From positions 1 to 64,000 of the forward strand of contig NZ_RPDJ01000045.1 of assembly GCF_004023625.1 (NCBI RefSeq): a stretch of 64,000 bases of DNA, given 5' to 3'. The notes beneath the pieces are model-generated. The model did not search any database. It was not told the origin of the DNA and was given only the letters and a program-made list of their open reading frames with translations. Below are positions 1 through 8,307 of this stretch, in pieces; within the stretch, counting starts at the first letter, position 1; the number at the start of each line of letters is the position of its first letter. Source of the stretch: Streptomyces cavernae (GTDB lineage Bacteria > Actinomycetota > Actinomycetes > Streptomycetales > Streptomycetaceae). The position numbers and the translations under genes were made by a program.

Positions 1-200
1 CCGCTCGAGCGCAGCCGAGAGTGGGGGAGAAGTCGAGAGCTTGAGGGAGCGTGCTCTGGGGGTACTCCCGGCCGGAGGCTGGGGAAGTGCCGGGCGGAAG
101 TCCTCGTACTGGATGTACTTGGGTTTCGCCCGGTGCGGCGAGTGGAGGTCCCCCTGCTCGGAGAGCTTGGGGGAGCGTGCATGGCGTCGCGCGGCAGACG
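1..200. repeat. GC-rich dispersed-type intergenic repeat (edge)
   Basis: This non-coding stretch contains several hairpin-forming modules: CGAGAGTGGGGGAG (18-31), GGGGGTACTCCCGGCC (58-73), and CCCCCTGCTCGGAGAGCTTG (151-170) followed by GGGGGAGC. The last is nearly the reverse complement of the CCCAAGCTCTCGG...GAGCAGGGGG segment inside the element at 61342-61509. From memory this style of sequence recurs between Streptomyces genes, but copy number cannot be tested here. Up to base 425 I see no convincing gene. Confidence 0.5.
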
Positions 201-425
201 GGAATGTGACGACAGGGCCCAGGGCCGGTCTGGGGTTGTGATCCGGATCAGGGAGCGGGGCGTGGTGCGTGCGATCGCAAGCCGGCGCCCCCGGCGTCGC
301 GACGGGGCGCACGTTGCCCGATGGGGCCCCAGGGAGCACATGGGCACGTACACCCGTGCCGGTCACCGGGCGGGAGCGGCACGGATCCGACGGACCGCCA
401 TCGACAGGCCTGCGAGGATCCCCGC

Positions 426-977
426 GTGAATGATCTACGTGTCCGCCCGGCAACCGAGGCCGATCTGGCCACCCTCGTCCGCCTCCGCGACGACGCGGCC
501 CGCTGGATGCTGGCCCGCGGTATCACCGGGCAGTGGCGGCCCGGGGAGCTGGACGAGGACCACTTCCGCCGGATCATGGCGCATGGCGAGGTCTGGCTCG
601 CACAGGCCGACGGGCGCGTCACCGGGGCGTGGGAGCTGTGGTGGGAGGACGAGGCCGCCTGGGGTACACAGCCGCCCGTGGCCGGGTACGTGCACCGACT
701 CATGATTGACCGGGGCACCGCCGCGCGCGGTACGGGCCGGCTGTTGCTGAGGGCCGCGGAACGCCGAGTGGCCGCGGCGGGACGGACAAGGGTGCGCCTG
801 GACTGCCTGGCAGGCAACGCGCGCCTCAACGACTACTACCGGGACGCCGGTTACCGCGTTGTGGGCCGCAAGGAGGGAAAGCCGCAGCCGGGCGGGGCGC
901 CGAAGTCCTTCACGCTGCTGGAGAAGGAGCTCCGGCCCACCGGCCCCAAGCCCGGCGCTCGGTCACAGGTGCCCTGA
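426..977 (+). CDS. GNAT family N-acetyltransferase
   Basis: Predicted 183-residue GNAT acetyltransferase, which would move an acetyl group from acetyl-CoA to an unidentified amine in the cytoplasm. The acetyl-CoA loop is visible as RGTGRLLLRAAE around residue 100, followed by a hydrophobic strand and NARLNDYYRDAGYR, the typical C-terminal GNAT segment with Asn and Tyr. GTG 426 is chosen because GAGGA sits 8 bases upstream. An in-frame ATG at 321 would add 35 residues that look like translated spacer. The gene is convergent with the 1083-1793 gene and appears monocistronic. The family is fairly certain; the substrate is unknown. Confidence 0.8.
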   Translation: MNDLRVRPATEADLATLVRLRDDAARWMLARGITGQWRPGELDEDHFRRIMAHGEVWLAQADGRVTGAWELWWEDEAAWGTQPPVAGYVHRLMIDRGTAARGTGRLLLRAAERRVAAAGRTRVRLDCLAGNARLNDYYRDAGYRVVGRKEGKPQPGGAPKSFTLLEKELRPTGPKPGARSQVP

Positions 978-990
978 CCGAGCGTCAGCC

Positions 991-1041
991 GGCCAGTGGG
1001 CACTTCGGCCGGCCACCGACGCCCGGCCAGTGTGCACTTCG
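991..1041. repeat. Short direct duplication in a convergent spacer
   Basis: GGCCAGTGGGCACTTCG (991-1007) recurs 34 bases later as GGCCAGTGTGCACTTCG (1025-1041), embedded in CCGGCC-rich sequence that can fold. It separates two converging genes and may act as a weak bidirectional terminator, but no single clean hairpin stands out. Confidence 0.4.
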
Positions 1042-1082
1042 TTCGGCCATCGGCCGGCCGCCCCGACGCCCGGCCGCCGCCG

Positions 1083-1793
1083 TCAGGTGCACCACCACAG
1101 GAAGCGCTTGCAGGTCTGCGTGGGATCGGGGGTCGGGACTGGGGCGGTGGAGGGATCGTTCGAGGTCGGGGTGGGCTTCGGCTTCGGTGGTGCGGAGGAC
1201 GGGCGCACCGTCCGGGCGGGGGGCGGTGCCGCGGGGGCCGTCGTCGACGGGCGTTTCGACGGCTCCTTCGTCGGTGACGCGGTCTTCGTCGGCGTCGAGG
1301 CCGACGGGGATCCGGAGGAGTCGCCGGAGACACCACCCGGGACCGCGCTCGAACCGGGCTCGGGCACACCCGCGCGGGCTCCGCCGTCCGCGGTGGCCGA
1401 CGCGCCCTCGTCCGCCGCCGCCGCGTTCCTCGACTCGTCCCCGGGTGCCTCGCCGCCCAGCTCCACCAGCCCCAGCCCGCCCGCGGCCAGTACCACGCCC
1501 GCGCCGATCAGCAGCACGGCCCGACGCCGCCGCCGGTGCACCGCGGCCCGCCGGTCGCGCCGCTCGGCCCGCCCGCCCCGCGCCGTCTCCGGCGCCCGCC
1601 GGCGCGCCCGCCGCCCGTCTCCGGGTGCCCCGCCGTCCGTGGCCGAGGCCGTCCGGGCGGCGTTCTCCTTGCTCGCGGCCTCACGCGCGGCGACCTCCTC
1701 GGCGTAGGCGCGAACGGCGTCGACCGGTGTGCCGCACCCCGGGCAGGCGAGGGCGCCGTTGAGATGTCGGGCACACGGGTGGCAGTAGTCCAT
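1083..1793 (-). CDS. SCO2400-like zinc-ribbon membrane protein
   Basis: A 236-residue protein of the type annotated as SCO2400 family in Streptomyces. The N-terminus has two cysteine pairs, C4/C7 and C17/C20, that form a likely zinc ribbon. A charged Arg/Ala-rich stretch leads to one membrane helix (about residues 92-110). The rest is a Ser/Thr/Pro-rich, presumably extracytoplasmic tail of about 115 residues ending in CKRFLWWCT with two closing cysteines. The topology suggests a cytoplasmic metal-binding head on a wall-spanning stalk. No enzymatic motif is visible and the function is unknown. It is transcribed divergently from the dehydratase gene at 2168. Confidence 0.75.
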   Translation of the reverse strand: MDYCHPCARHLNGALACPGCGTPVDAVRAYAEEVAAREAASKENAARTASATDGGAPGDGRRARRRAPETARGGRAERRDRRAAVHRRRRRAVLLIGAGVVLAAGGLGLVELGGEAPGDESRNAAAADEGASATADGGARAGVPEPGSSAVPGGVSGDSSGSPSASTPTKTASPTKEPSKRPSTTAPAAPPPARTVRPSSAPPKPKPTPTSNDPSTAPVPTPDPTQTCKRFLWWCT

Positions 1794-2071
1794 GAAGCCG
1801 GAAGATTAGATTCCTCACAGGTGGGGTTCCTAGTCGGCGCTGTGAATGTTGTGTAGGGAACCTGACGATTCGCCACTCCGCGGTCGCACGACACCCCTCC
1901 AGGCCTTGTCCCGCAAGGCTCTTGAGGCGAGAACCGCACGCGCCCCGCACCGGCTCCCCACGCGATCCACCCGTGCCCGAGTCGAGTCCCACCCGGGTCC
2001 CGGAGCGGGTTCCGGGCGCGCCCGCGCGCGCGATCACCCCACGTCCGGGGAACCTGCGTGCGTTCAACCCA

Positions 2072-2101
2072 TTGACACCCCCGCCGCCGCCTCCTTAGTG
2101 T
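2072..2101 (+). promoter_or_regulatory. Predicted sigma70-type promoter of dehydratase gene
   Basis: TTGACA (2072-2077) and TAGTGT (2096-2101) are separated by 18 bases, a good match to the principal Streptomyces sigma factor consensus. Transcription would start near 2108, about 60 bases before the GTG at 2168. Confidence 0.65.
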
Positions 2102-2110
2102 CTGCCCAGC

Positions 2111-2138
2111 ATTTCGAACGTGTGACGAAATTTCGAAC
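2111..2138 (+). promoter_or_regulatory. Candidate IclR-type operator (direct repeat ATTTCGAAC)
   Basis: ATTTCGAAC occurs twice (2111-2119 and 2130-2138), 19 bases apart, just downstream of the predicted transcription start. The second copy extends to GAAATTTCGAAC (2127-2138), which matches 11 of 12 bases of GAAATCTCGAAC in the iclR promoter region (16717-16728, minus strand). The position fits repression. That the IclR protein encoded at 15908 binds here is an inference. Confidence 0.6.
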
Positions 2139-2167
2139 AGCATCGACGAGCACAAGGGGCAACTGCC

Positions 2168-3325
2168 GTGCGCATCACGGGAATCAGCACGCACGTGGTC
2201 GGGACACCATGGCGCAACCTGACCTACGTGCAGGTGCACACCGACGAGGGCATCACAGGTGTCGGCGAGACCCGCATGCTGGGCCACACCGACGCGCTCC
2301 TCGGTTACCTGAGAGAGGCAGAGGCCAACCACATTCTGGGCTCCGATCCATTCGCTGTCGAGGATCTCGTTCGCCGCATGAAGTACGGCGACTACGGCCG
2401 CGCCGGCGAGATCGTGATGTCCGGCATCGCGGTGATCGAGATGGCCTGCTGGGACATCAAGGGCAAGGCCCTCGGGGTGCCCGTCTGGCAGCTGCTCGGC
2501 GGCAAGGTCACGGACAAGGTCAAGGCCTACGCGAACGGGTGGTACACCACCGAGCGCACGCCGGAGGCGTACCACAAGGCCGCCCAGGAAGTGATGGCCC
2601 GTGGTTACAAGGCTTTGAAGATCGATCCGTTCGGAACGGGACACTTCGAACTCGACCACGAACAAAGCCTGTACGCGGTCTCCCTCATCGAGGCCGTCCG
2701 GGACGCCATCGGACCGGACTCCGAGCTGATGCTGGAGATGCATGGCCGGTTCTCGCCGTCGACCGCCGTACGACTCGCCAAGGAGCTGGCCCCCTTCAAG
2801 CCCGCCTGGCTGGAGGAGCCGGTCCCGCCGGAGAACCTGAAGGCGCTGGAGAAGGTGGCCGCGAAGGTGGACATCCCGGTCGCCACCGGTGAGCGCATCC
2901 ACGACCGCATCGAGTTCCGCGAGCTCTTCGAGAGCCAGGCCGTCGACATCATCCAGCCCGATGTCGGCCACATCGGAGGCATCTGGGAGACGCGGAAGCT
3001 GGCCGCCACCGCCGAGACCCACTACATGCTCGTGGCGCCGCACAACGTGGGCGGCCCCGTGCTCACCGCCGCCTCCCTCCAGGTCGGCTTCACCTCCCCG
3101 AACTTCAAGATCCTGGAGCACTTCAACGACTTCGCGGACGCGGAGATCAAGAAGGTGATCAAGGGCGCGCCGCAGGTCGTCGACGGCTACTTCCACCTCT
3201 CCGACGCCCCCGGCCTCGGCGTGGAGCTGGACACCGACGCGGCGGCCGAGTTCCCGCAGCAGCAGGCCCGCTTCGACCTGTGGGCCGACGGCTGGGAGCA
3301 GCGCAAGCCGAAGGGCACCAAGTGA
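2168..3325 (+). CDS. Mandelate racemase/enolase-superfamily sugar-acid dehydratase, GalD-like
   Basis: A 385-residue enolase-superfamily enzyme expected to dehydrate a sugar acid to a 2-keto-3-deoxy acid. In the barrel domain the likely metal ligands are E190 (in LEMHGR), E216 (in WLEEP) and E242 (in ATGER). H192 and H292 (in APHNVGGP) lie where galactonate dehydratase has its catalytic histidines, and this arrangement favours the GalD subgroup over muconate lactonising enzymes. The exact substrate (galactonate, arabinonate or similar) is not decided by the sequence. It starts at GTG 2168, overlaps the following dehydrogenase by four bases, and is preceded by a strong promoter and the TTTCGAAC repeats shared with the iclR gene. 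Confidence 0.8.
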   Translation: MRITGISTHVVGTPWRNLTYVQVHTDEGITGVGETRMLGHTDALLGYLREAEANHILGSDPFAVEDLVRRMKYGDYGRAGEIVMSGIAVIEMACWDIKGKALGVPVWQLLGGKVTDKVKAYANGWYTTERTPEAYHKAAQEVMARGYKALKIDPFGTGHFELDHEQSLYAVSLIEAVRDAIGPDSELMLEMHGRFSPSTAVRLAKELAPFKPAWLEEPVPPENLKALEKVAAKVDIPVATGERIHDRIEFRELFESQAVDIIQPDVGHIGGIWETRKLAATAETHYMLVAPHNVGGPVLTAASLQVGFTSPNFKILEHFNDFADAEIKKVIKGAPQVVDGYFHLSDAPGLGVELDTDAAAEFPQQQARFDLWADGWEQRKPKGTK

Positions 3326-4326
3326 GCACCGCGGTCGTCGTCGAGGCGCCGGGCGAGCACCGGCTCACCGACCACGAGCCCCGGGACCCCGCGGCGGGCG
3401 AGGCGCTCGTCCGGGTCCACGCCGTGGGCATCTGCGGCAGCGACCGCGAGGTCTACCAGGGCAACCGGCCGGAAGGGTACGTCCGTTACCCGCTCACGCC
3501 GGGCCACGAGTGGTCCGGCACGGTGCAGGCGGTCGGCGCGGGAGTGCCCGCCTCACTGGTGGGCCGCAAGGTCGTCGGCGAGGGCTTCCGCAACTGCCAG
3601 GTGTGTGACCGGTGTCACGCGGGTGAGACGACGCTGTGCACGGACGGGTACGAGGAGACCGGTTTCACCCAGCCCGGCGCCATGGCGACCACCCTCACCC
3701 TGCCGGCCCGGCTGCTGCACGTCCTGCCGGACGACGCGGACCTGACCGCCGCGGCCCTGCTGGAGCCCGCCGCCTGCATCGCGGCGGCGGCGCTGAAGGC
3801 GAACGCACGGCCCGGTGAGCGGGTCGCGGTGGTCGGCACCGGCACGCTCGGCATGTTCGCGGTCCAGTTCCTCGCGGCGGGCTCCCCCGCCGAGCTGCTG
3901 GTGGTGGGCACCCGCCCGGACCGCGAGCGGATGTCGCTGGACTTCGGTGCCACCGCGTTCCGCACCCGGGACCAGGAGATCCCCGGCGACTTCGACGTGG
4001 TGATCGAGACGGCCGGCTCGGCCTCGGCCGCGCGCCAGGCCGCCGCCCTGCTGCGGCGCGGCGGACGGCTGGTCCTCACCGGCATTCCGGCACCCGGAGC
4101 CGAGGGGCTCGACCCCACCGACCTCGTGGTGCGGCAGCTGGAGGTGCACACCGTGTTCGGTGCACCGCCGGACGCCTGGGCGCATACAGTACGTGTGTTC
4201 GGAGCGGGTCTGCTGACCCCGCTGCCGCTGGTGACGCACGAACTGCCGCTCGCGCAGTTCGCGCACGCCATCGAGCTCGTGGGATCCGGCGACCCGAAGG
4301 TCGGAAAGGTTCTGCTCCGCCCGTGA
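3322..4326 (+). CDS. Zinc-dependent medium-chain alcohol/sugar dehydrogenase
   Basis: A 334-residue medium-chain dehydrogenase. Catalytic-zinc residues are C38 (GICGSD) and H62/E63 (GHEWSG), with E148 as a further candidate. The structural zinc lobe has four cysteines, C92, C95, C98 and C106. The cofactor fold shows GTGTLG at 172-177. The GTG start at 3322 overlaps the dehydratase stop codon (GTGA), so the two are translationally coupled. In this setting it probably oxidises a sugar or polyol, for example to the aldonolactone that the SMP-30 lactonase at 15069 could open. That route is an inference; the substrate cannot be read from the sequence. Confidence 0.8.
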   Translation: MSTAVVVEAPGEHRLTDHEPRDPAAGEALVRVHAVGICGSDREVYQGNRPEGYVRYPLTPGHEWSGTVQAVGAGVPASLVGRKVVGEGFRNCQVCDRCHAGETTLCTDGYEETGFTQPGAMATTLTLPARLLHVLPDDADLTAAALLEPAACIAAAALKANARPGERVAVVGTGTLGMFAVQFLAAGSPAELLVVGTRPDRERMSLDFGATAFRTRDQEIPGDFDVVIETAGSASAARQAAALLRRGGRLVLTGIPAPGAEGLDPTDLVVRQLEVHTVFGAPPDAWAHTVRVFGAGLLTPLPLVTHELPLAQFAHAIELVGSGDPKVGKVLLRP

Positions 4327-4389
4327 GAGCGCACGGCCCGCAAGACCCGCAAGCCCCCTAAGCAATGTCCTCCTCCCCCCAAAAAAGCA

Positions 4390-4430
4390 GTACGCCGGTA
4401 CGGGACCCCTGACACCCCGTACCGGCGTAC
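4390..4430. terminator. Bidirectional hairpin terminator
   Basis: Perfect 15-bp stem: GTACGCCGGTACGGG (4390-4404) pairs with CCCGTACCGGCGTAC (4416-4430) across an 11-base loop. A CCCCCCAAAAAA tract just before it becomes a T-tract on the minus strand. It separates the dehydratase-dehydrogenase pair from the next gene. Confidence 0.8.
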
Positions 4431-4446
4431 ACCATCCAGCACGAAC

Positions 4447-4459
4447 CATGTCCGACATG
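4447..4459. promoter_or_regulatory. Short perfect palindrome upstream of 4492 gene
   Basis: CATGTC-C-GACATG, 6-bp arms around one central base, 33 bases before the GTG start. It could be an operator half-turn, but a 13-base palindrome can arise by chance. Confidence 0.25.
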
Positions 4460-4491
4460 CCGAACGAAGCCGAACGAGAAGGACTGCTCCT

Positions 4492-5457
4492 GTGACCGCT
4501 CCGTCACCCACGGGCCCGCGCCAGCCCGGTGAGCCCGCGCTCACCGCGCTCGGTCTGGGCGCACCCGAACCCTCCCCCGCCGACGCCTCCCCGCACACCT
4601 TCCCCGGCGGCGGCCGCTGGCGCACCGAGGTGCCCTCGTGCGAGGGGCCGGAGGCGCTGGCCGTGGTCCTGAAGGAGGCCTCGCGCCTCGACGTGCCGAT
4701 CCACCGGATCAGCCAGGGCAGCGGCGTGTGGATGCTCACCGACGCCGAGATCACCGAGATGGTCGAGGCCACCGCCGAACGGGACATCGAACTGTGCCTG
4801 TTCACCGGCCCGCGCGGCACCTGGGACACCGGCGCCTCCGTACGCACCGACTCGCGGGGGGCCGGGCTGCGTGCGCGGGGCCATGACGCGGTGGCCGGCT
4901 GTGTCGAAGACGCCGTCCGGGCGACCGAGTTGGGCGTCAAGTGTCTGCTGGTGGCCGACGAGGGCGTGCTGTGGACGCTGCACCGGGCCCGGGTGCAGGG
5001 CATCATCCCGGCCGACACCACGCTGAAGGTCTCCGCGCTGATCGGTCCGGTCAACCCGGCCTCGTACGCCGTTTACGAGCACCTCGGAGCGGATTCGGTC
5101 AATGTTCCGAGCGACTTGACCATGGATCACCTCACGGAGATCCGCCGGGTCAGTGCCGCGCCGATGGACATGTACATTGAAGCTCCCGACGATCTCGGAG
5201 GCTATGTACGGATGTACGAGGTCGCCGAGCTGATCCGGCGCGGCGCCCCGCTGTATCTGAAGTTCGGCCTGTCAAAGGCGCCCGGTATCTACCCTTATGG
5301 GGCTCATATGCGGGATGTGACGCTGGCTACCGCGAAGGAGCGAGTGCGGCGCGGTCGGCTCGCCATCGACCTGCTCGCGCGACACGGGGCGGATGGCGAA
5401 ATGGCGCCGCTGGGTTCCCGACTGCCTGGCACGCTCAGGCGATTCGACATTCCCTGA
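4492..5457 (+). CDS. Uncharacterised TIM-barrel protein resembling U32 peptidase fold
   Basis: A 321-residue soluble protein. After about 40 Pro/Ala-rich residues it shows alternating hydrophobic strands and helices (VPIHRIS, ELCLFTGP, KCLLVADEGVLW, ADSVNVPSDL, PMDMYIEAPDD, APLYLKFGLS) that suggest a TIM barrel like that of U32-peptidase relatives. I cannot point to a catalytic residue set, so the family call is tentative. Its position between the dehydratase pair and the sugar transporter hints at a role in the same carbohydrate pathway, perhaps as an isomerase or aldolase-like enzyme, but that is speculation. GTG 4492 is supported by AGAAGGA upstream. Confidence 0.5.
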   Translation: MTAPSPTGPRQPGEPALTALGLGAPEPSPADASPHTFPGGGRWRTEVPSCEGPEALAVVLKEASRLDVPIHRISQGSGVWMLTDAEITEMVEATAERDIELCLFTGPRGTWDTGASVRTDSRGAGLRARGHDAVAGCVEDAVRATELGVKCLLVADEGVLWTLHRARVQGIIPADTTLKVSALIGPVNPASYAVYEHLGADSVNVPSDLTMDHLTEIRRVSAAPMDMYIEAPDDLGGYVRMYEVAELIRRGAPLYLKFGLSKAPGIYPYGAHMRDVTLATAKERVRRGRLAIDLLARHGADGEMAPLGSRLPGTLRRFDIP

Positions 5458-5604
5458 TAACGCTTCGGATAAACCCCCTTCACAAAAGACCACAGAGGCG
5501 CGCACAATCCCACACGACCTCTTCAGGTCTTGAACACACGTCTCGCCCACGTGAGCGTCTCCCTCGGCAGCTCGGGCAACGCCCCACCATCAAGGATGAT
5601 GATC

Positions 5605-6717
5605 ATGCGCAACCGTAGAACGGCCCTCACCGCCATAGCCGGTGCCGCCTCCCTCGCCCTGACCCTCACCGCATGCGGCCAGAGCAGCGAGGGCGGCAGC
5701 AAGGATGATGGCGGGAGCACCAAGGGCGCCACGATCGGCATCTCGATGCCGACCAAGTCCTCCGAGCGCTGGATCGCCGACGGCAAGAACGTGGTCGCGG
5801 ACCTGGAGTCCAAGGGCTACAAGACCAAGCTGGTGTACGGCGAGGACGACCCGGACCAGCAGGTCGGTCAGATCGAGAACCTGATCACCCAGGGCGTGAA
5901 GGGCCTGATCATCGCGGCCATCGACAACAAGTCGATGAACAACGTGCTCCAGCAGGCCGCCGAGGCCAAGATCCCGGTCATCTCCTACGACCGCCTCATC
6001 CTCGGCACCGAGAACGTCGACTACTACGCCTCGTTCGACAACGAGAAGGTCGGCGAGCTTCAGGGCGGCTACATCGTGGAGAAGCTCGGCCTGAAGGACG
6101 GCTCCAAGAAGGGTCCGTTCAACATCGAGCTGTTCGCCGGCTCCAACGACGACAACAACACGCGTTACTTCTTCGGTGGCGCGATGAAGGTCCTGCAGCC
6201 GTACATCGACAAGAAGCAGCTCGTCGTCAAGTCCGGCCAGACCGAGCTCACCCAGGTCACCACGCTGCGCTGGGACGGTGCCAAGGCCCAGAACCGCATG
6301 GAAGAGATCCTGACGTCGGCGTACAAGAAGGACCGTGTCGACGCGGTGCTCTCGCCGTACGACGGCATCTCCATCGGCATCCTCTCGGCGCTGAAGTCCG
6401 ACGGCTACGGCTCCAAGGACAAGCCGCTGCCGGTCGTCTCGGGCCAGGACGCCGAGGTCGCCTCGGTGAAGTCGATCCTCGCCGGCGAGCAGTCGATGAC
6501 CGTCTACAAGGACACCCGTGAGCTCGCCAAGGTGGCCTCGAGCATGGTCGACGCGGCGCTCAACAAGAAGAAGCCGGAGACCAACGACACCAAGACGTAC
6601 GACAACGGCAAGAAGGTCGTGCCCGCCTACCTGCTGGAGCCGGTGAGCGTCGACAAGGCCAACTACAAGCAGGTGCTGATCGACGGCGGCTACTACAAGG
6701 AAAGCGACCTGAAGTAG
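5605..6717 (+). CDS. Monosaccharide ABC transporter substrate-binding lipoprotein (ChvE/XylF-like)
   Basis: A 370-residue extracellular solute-binding lipoprotein. The signal peptide MRNRRTALTAIAGAASLAL ends in the lipobox LTAC with C24 as the lipidated cysteine, followed by a Ser/Gly/Asp spacer. The mature part has the type I periplasmic-binding fold features of ChvE/XylF: TIGISMPTKSSERW, QIENLITQGVKGLIIAAID, IPVISYDRLI and the C-terminal VVSGQDAE. Four in-frame starts lie close together; ATG 5605 is preferred because AAGGA ends 8 bases upstream. It ends in TAG TAG and is followed by its ATPase and permease. Likely ligands are galactose, arabinose or xylose. Confidence 0.9.
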   Translation: MRNRRTALTAIAGAASLALTLTACGQSSEGGSKDDGGSTKGATIGISMPTKSSERWIADGKNVVADLESKGYKTKLVYGEDDPDQQVGQIENLITQGVKGLIIAAIDNKSMNNVLQQAAEAKIPVISYDRLILGTENVDYYASFDNEKVGELQGGYIVEKLGLKDGSKKGPFNIELFAGSNDDNNTRYFFGGAMKVLQPYIDKKQLVVKSGQTELTQVTTLRWDGAKAQNRMEEILTSAYKKDRVDAVLSPYDGISIGILSALKSDGYGSKDKPLPVVSGQDAEVASVKSILAGEQSMTVYKDTRELAKVASSMVDAALNKKKPETNDTKTYDNGKKVVPAYLLEPVSVDKANYKQVLIDGGYYKESDLK

Positions 6718-6756
6718 TAGCGAACCGTCGAATCACAAGGATTGGAAGGCACGACC

Positions 6757-8307
6757 ATGGCGGGACCCGTCCTGGAAATGCGCTCGATCGTCAAGACCTT
6801 TCCCGGCGTCAAAGCGCTGTCGGACGTCACGCTCACTGTCCAACAGGGCGAGGTCCATGCCATCTGCGGTGAGAACGGCGCCGGTAAGTCGACCTTGATG
6901 AAGGTCCTCTCCGGCGTCCACCCGCACGGCACGTACGAGGGAGACATCCTCTTCGATGGAGAGGTCTGCACGTTCAAGGACATCAGGGCCAGCGAGCAGC
7001 ACGGCATCGTGATCATCCACCAGGAGCTGGCCCTGGTGCCCTACCTCTCCATCGCGGAGAACATCTTCCTCGGCAACGAGCAGGCGACGCGCGGCGTCAT
7101 CAGCTGGAACGAGACGCTCAAGCACGCCACCGAGCTGATGCGGCGGGTCGGTCTGACCGACCATCCGAACACCCGGGTCGCCGACATCGGCGTCGGCAAG
7201 CAGCAGCTCGTCGAGATCGCCAAGGCGCTCTCGAAGAAGGTGAAGCTCCTCGTCCTCGACGAGCCCACCGCGGCCCTCAACGACGAGGACAGTGACAAAC
7301 TCCTGGACCTGATCCTGGAGTTGAAGGACCACGGCATCACCTCGATCATCATCTCCCACAAGCTGAACGAGATCCGCAAGGTCGCCGACTCGGTGACGAT
7401 CCTCCGCGACGGCCAGACCATCGAGACCCTCGATGTGAAGGCCCCGGAGACCACCGAGGACCGGATCATCAGCGGCATGATCGGCCGGGACCTCGACCAC
7501 CGCTTCCCGGAGCGCACCCCGCACCAGGCCGAGGAGGGCGCGGCGCCGGCCCTGGAGATCCGCAACTGGACCGTGCACCACCCGATCGACCAGCAGCGCA
7601 AGGTCGTCGACGATGTGTCGATCAGTGTCCGGCGCGGGGAGATCGTGGGCATCGCGGGGCTGATGGGCGCGGGTCGCACCGAGCTCGCGATGAGCGTCTT
7701 CGGGCGCACCTACGGCAAGTACGCGGGCGGGTCGGTCCTCAAGGACGGCAAGGAGATCCGTACCAAGACCGTCCCCGAGGCGGTCAAGCACGGCATCGCC
7801 TACGTCACCGAGGACCGCAAGCACTACGGGCTGAACCTCATCGACACCATCAACCGCAACATCACGCTGAGCGCCCTGCCGAAGGTCGCCAAGCGCGGTG
7901 TGGTCGACGGCCATGAGGAGCGCAAGGTCTCCGAGGGCTACCGCAAGTCGATGAACATCAAGGCCCCGACCGTCGACGAGCCGGTGGGCAAGCTGTCCGG
8001 CGGCAACCAGCAGAAGGTCGTCCTCAGCAAGTGGATCTTCGCGGGTCCCGATGTACTGATCCTCGACGAGCCCACGCGCGGCATCGACGTCGGTGCCAAG
8101 TTCGAGATCTACACGGTCATCGACAAGCTGGCGGCCGAGGGCAAGGCGGTCGTCTTCATCTCCTCCGAGCTGCCCGAGCTGCTCGGTATGTGTGACCGCA
8201 TCTACACGATGGCCGCGGGGCGGCTGACCGGTGAGTTCTCGCGGGCCGAGGCCTCGCAGGACTCGCTGATGCGTCAGATGACGAAGGACAAAGAGGTAAC
8301 ACGATGA
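6757..8307 (+). CDS. Monosaccharide ABC transporter ATP-binding protein, tandem NBD (GguA/XylG-like)
   Basis: A 516-residue ATPase with two fused nucleotide-binding domains that would energise import of the sugar bound by the upstream lipoprotein. The N-terminal domain has an intact Walker A GENGAGKST (38-46), the Q-loop IHQELALVP, a divergent signature IGVGKQQ and Walker B LLVLDEP. The C-terminal domain has the degenerate Walker A GLMGAGRTE with the canonical signature LSGGNQQKV and Walker B LILDEP. This asymmetry is normal for the family. Start ATG 6757 follows GGAAGG by 7 bases. The stop overlaps the permease start (ATGA at 8304). Confidence 0.93.
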   Translation: MAGPVLEMRSIVKTFPGVKALSDVTLTVQQGEVHAICGENGAGKSTLMKVLSGVHPHGTYEGDILFDGEVCTFKDIRASEQHGIVIIHQELALVPYLSIAENIFLGNEQATRGVISWNETLKHATELMRRVGLTDHPNTRVADIGVGKQQLVEIAKALSKKVKLLVLDEPTAALNDEDSDKLLDLILELKDHGITSIIISHKLNEIRKVADSVTILRDGQTIETLDVKAPETTEDRIISGMIGRDLDHRFPERTPHQAEEGAAPALEIRNWTVHHPIDQQRKVVDDVSISVRRGEIVGIAGLMGAGRTELAMSVFGRTYGKYAGGSVLKDGKEIRTKTVPEAVKHGIAYVTEDRKHYGLNLIDTINRNITLSALPKVAKRGVVDGHEERKVSEGYRKSMNIKAPTVDEPVGKLSGGNQQKVVLSKWIFAGPDVLILDEPTRGIDVGAKFEIYTVIDKLAAEGKAVVFISSELPELLGMCDRIYTMAAGRLTGEFSRAEASQDSLMRQMTKDKEVTR

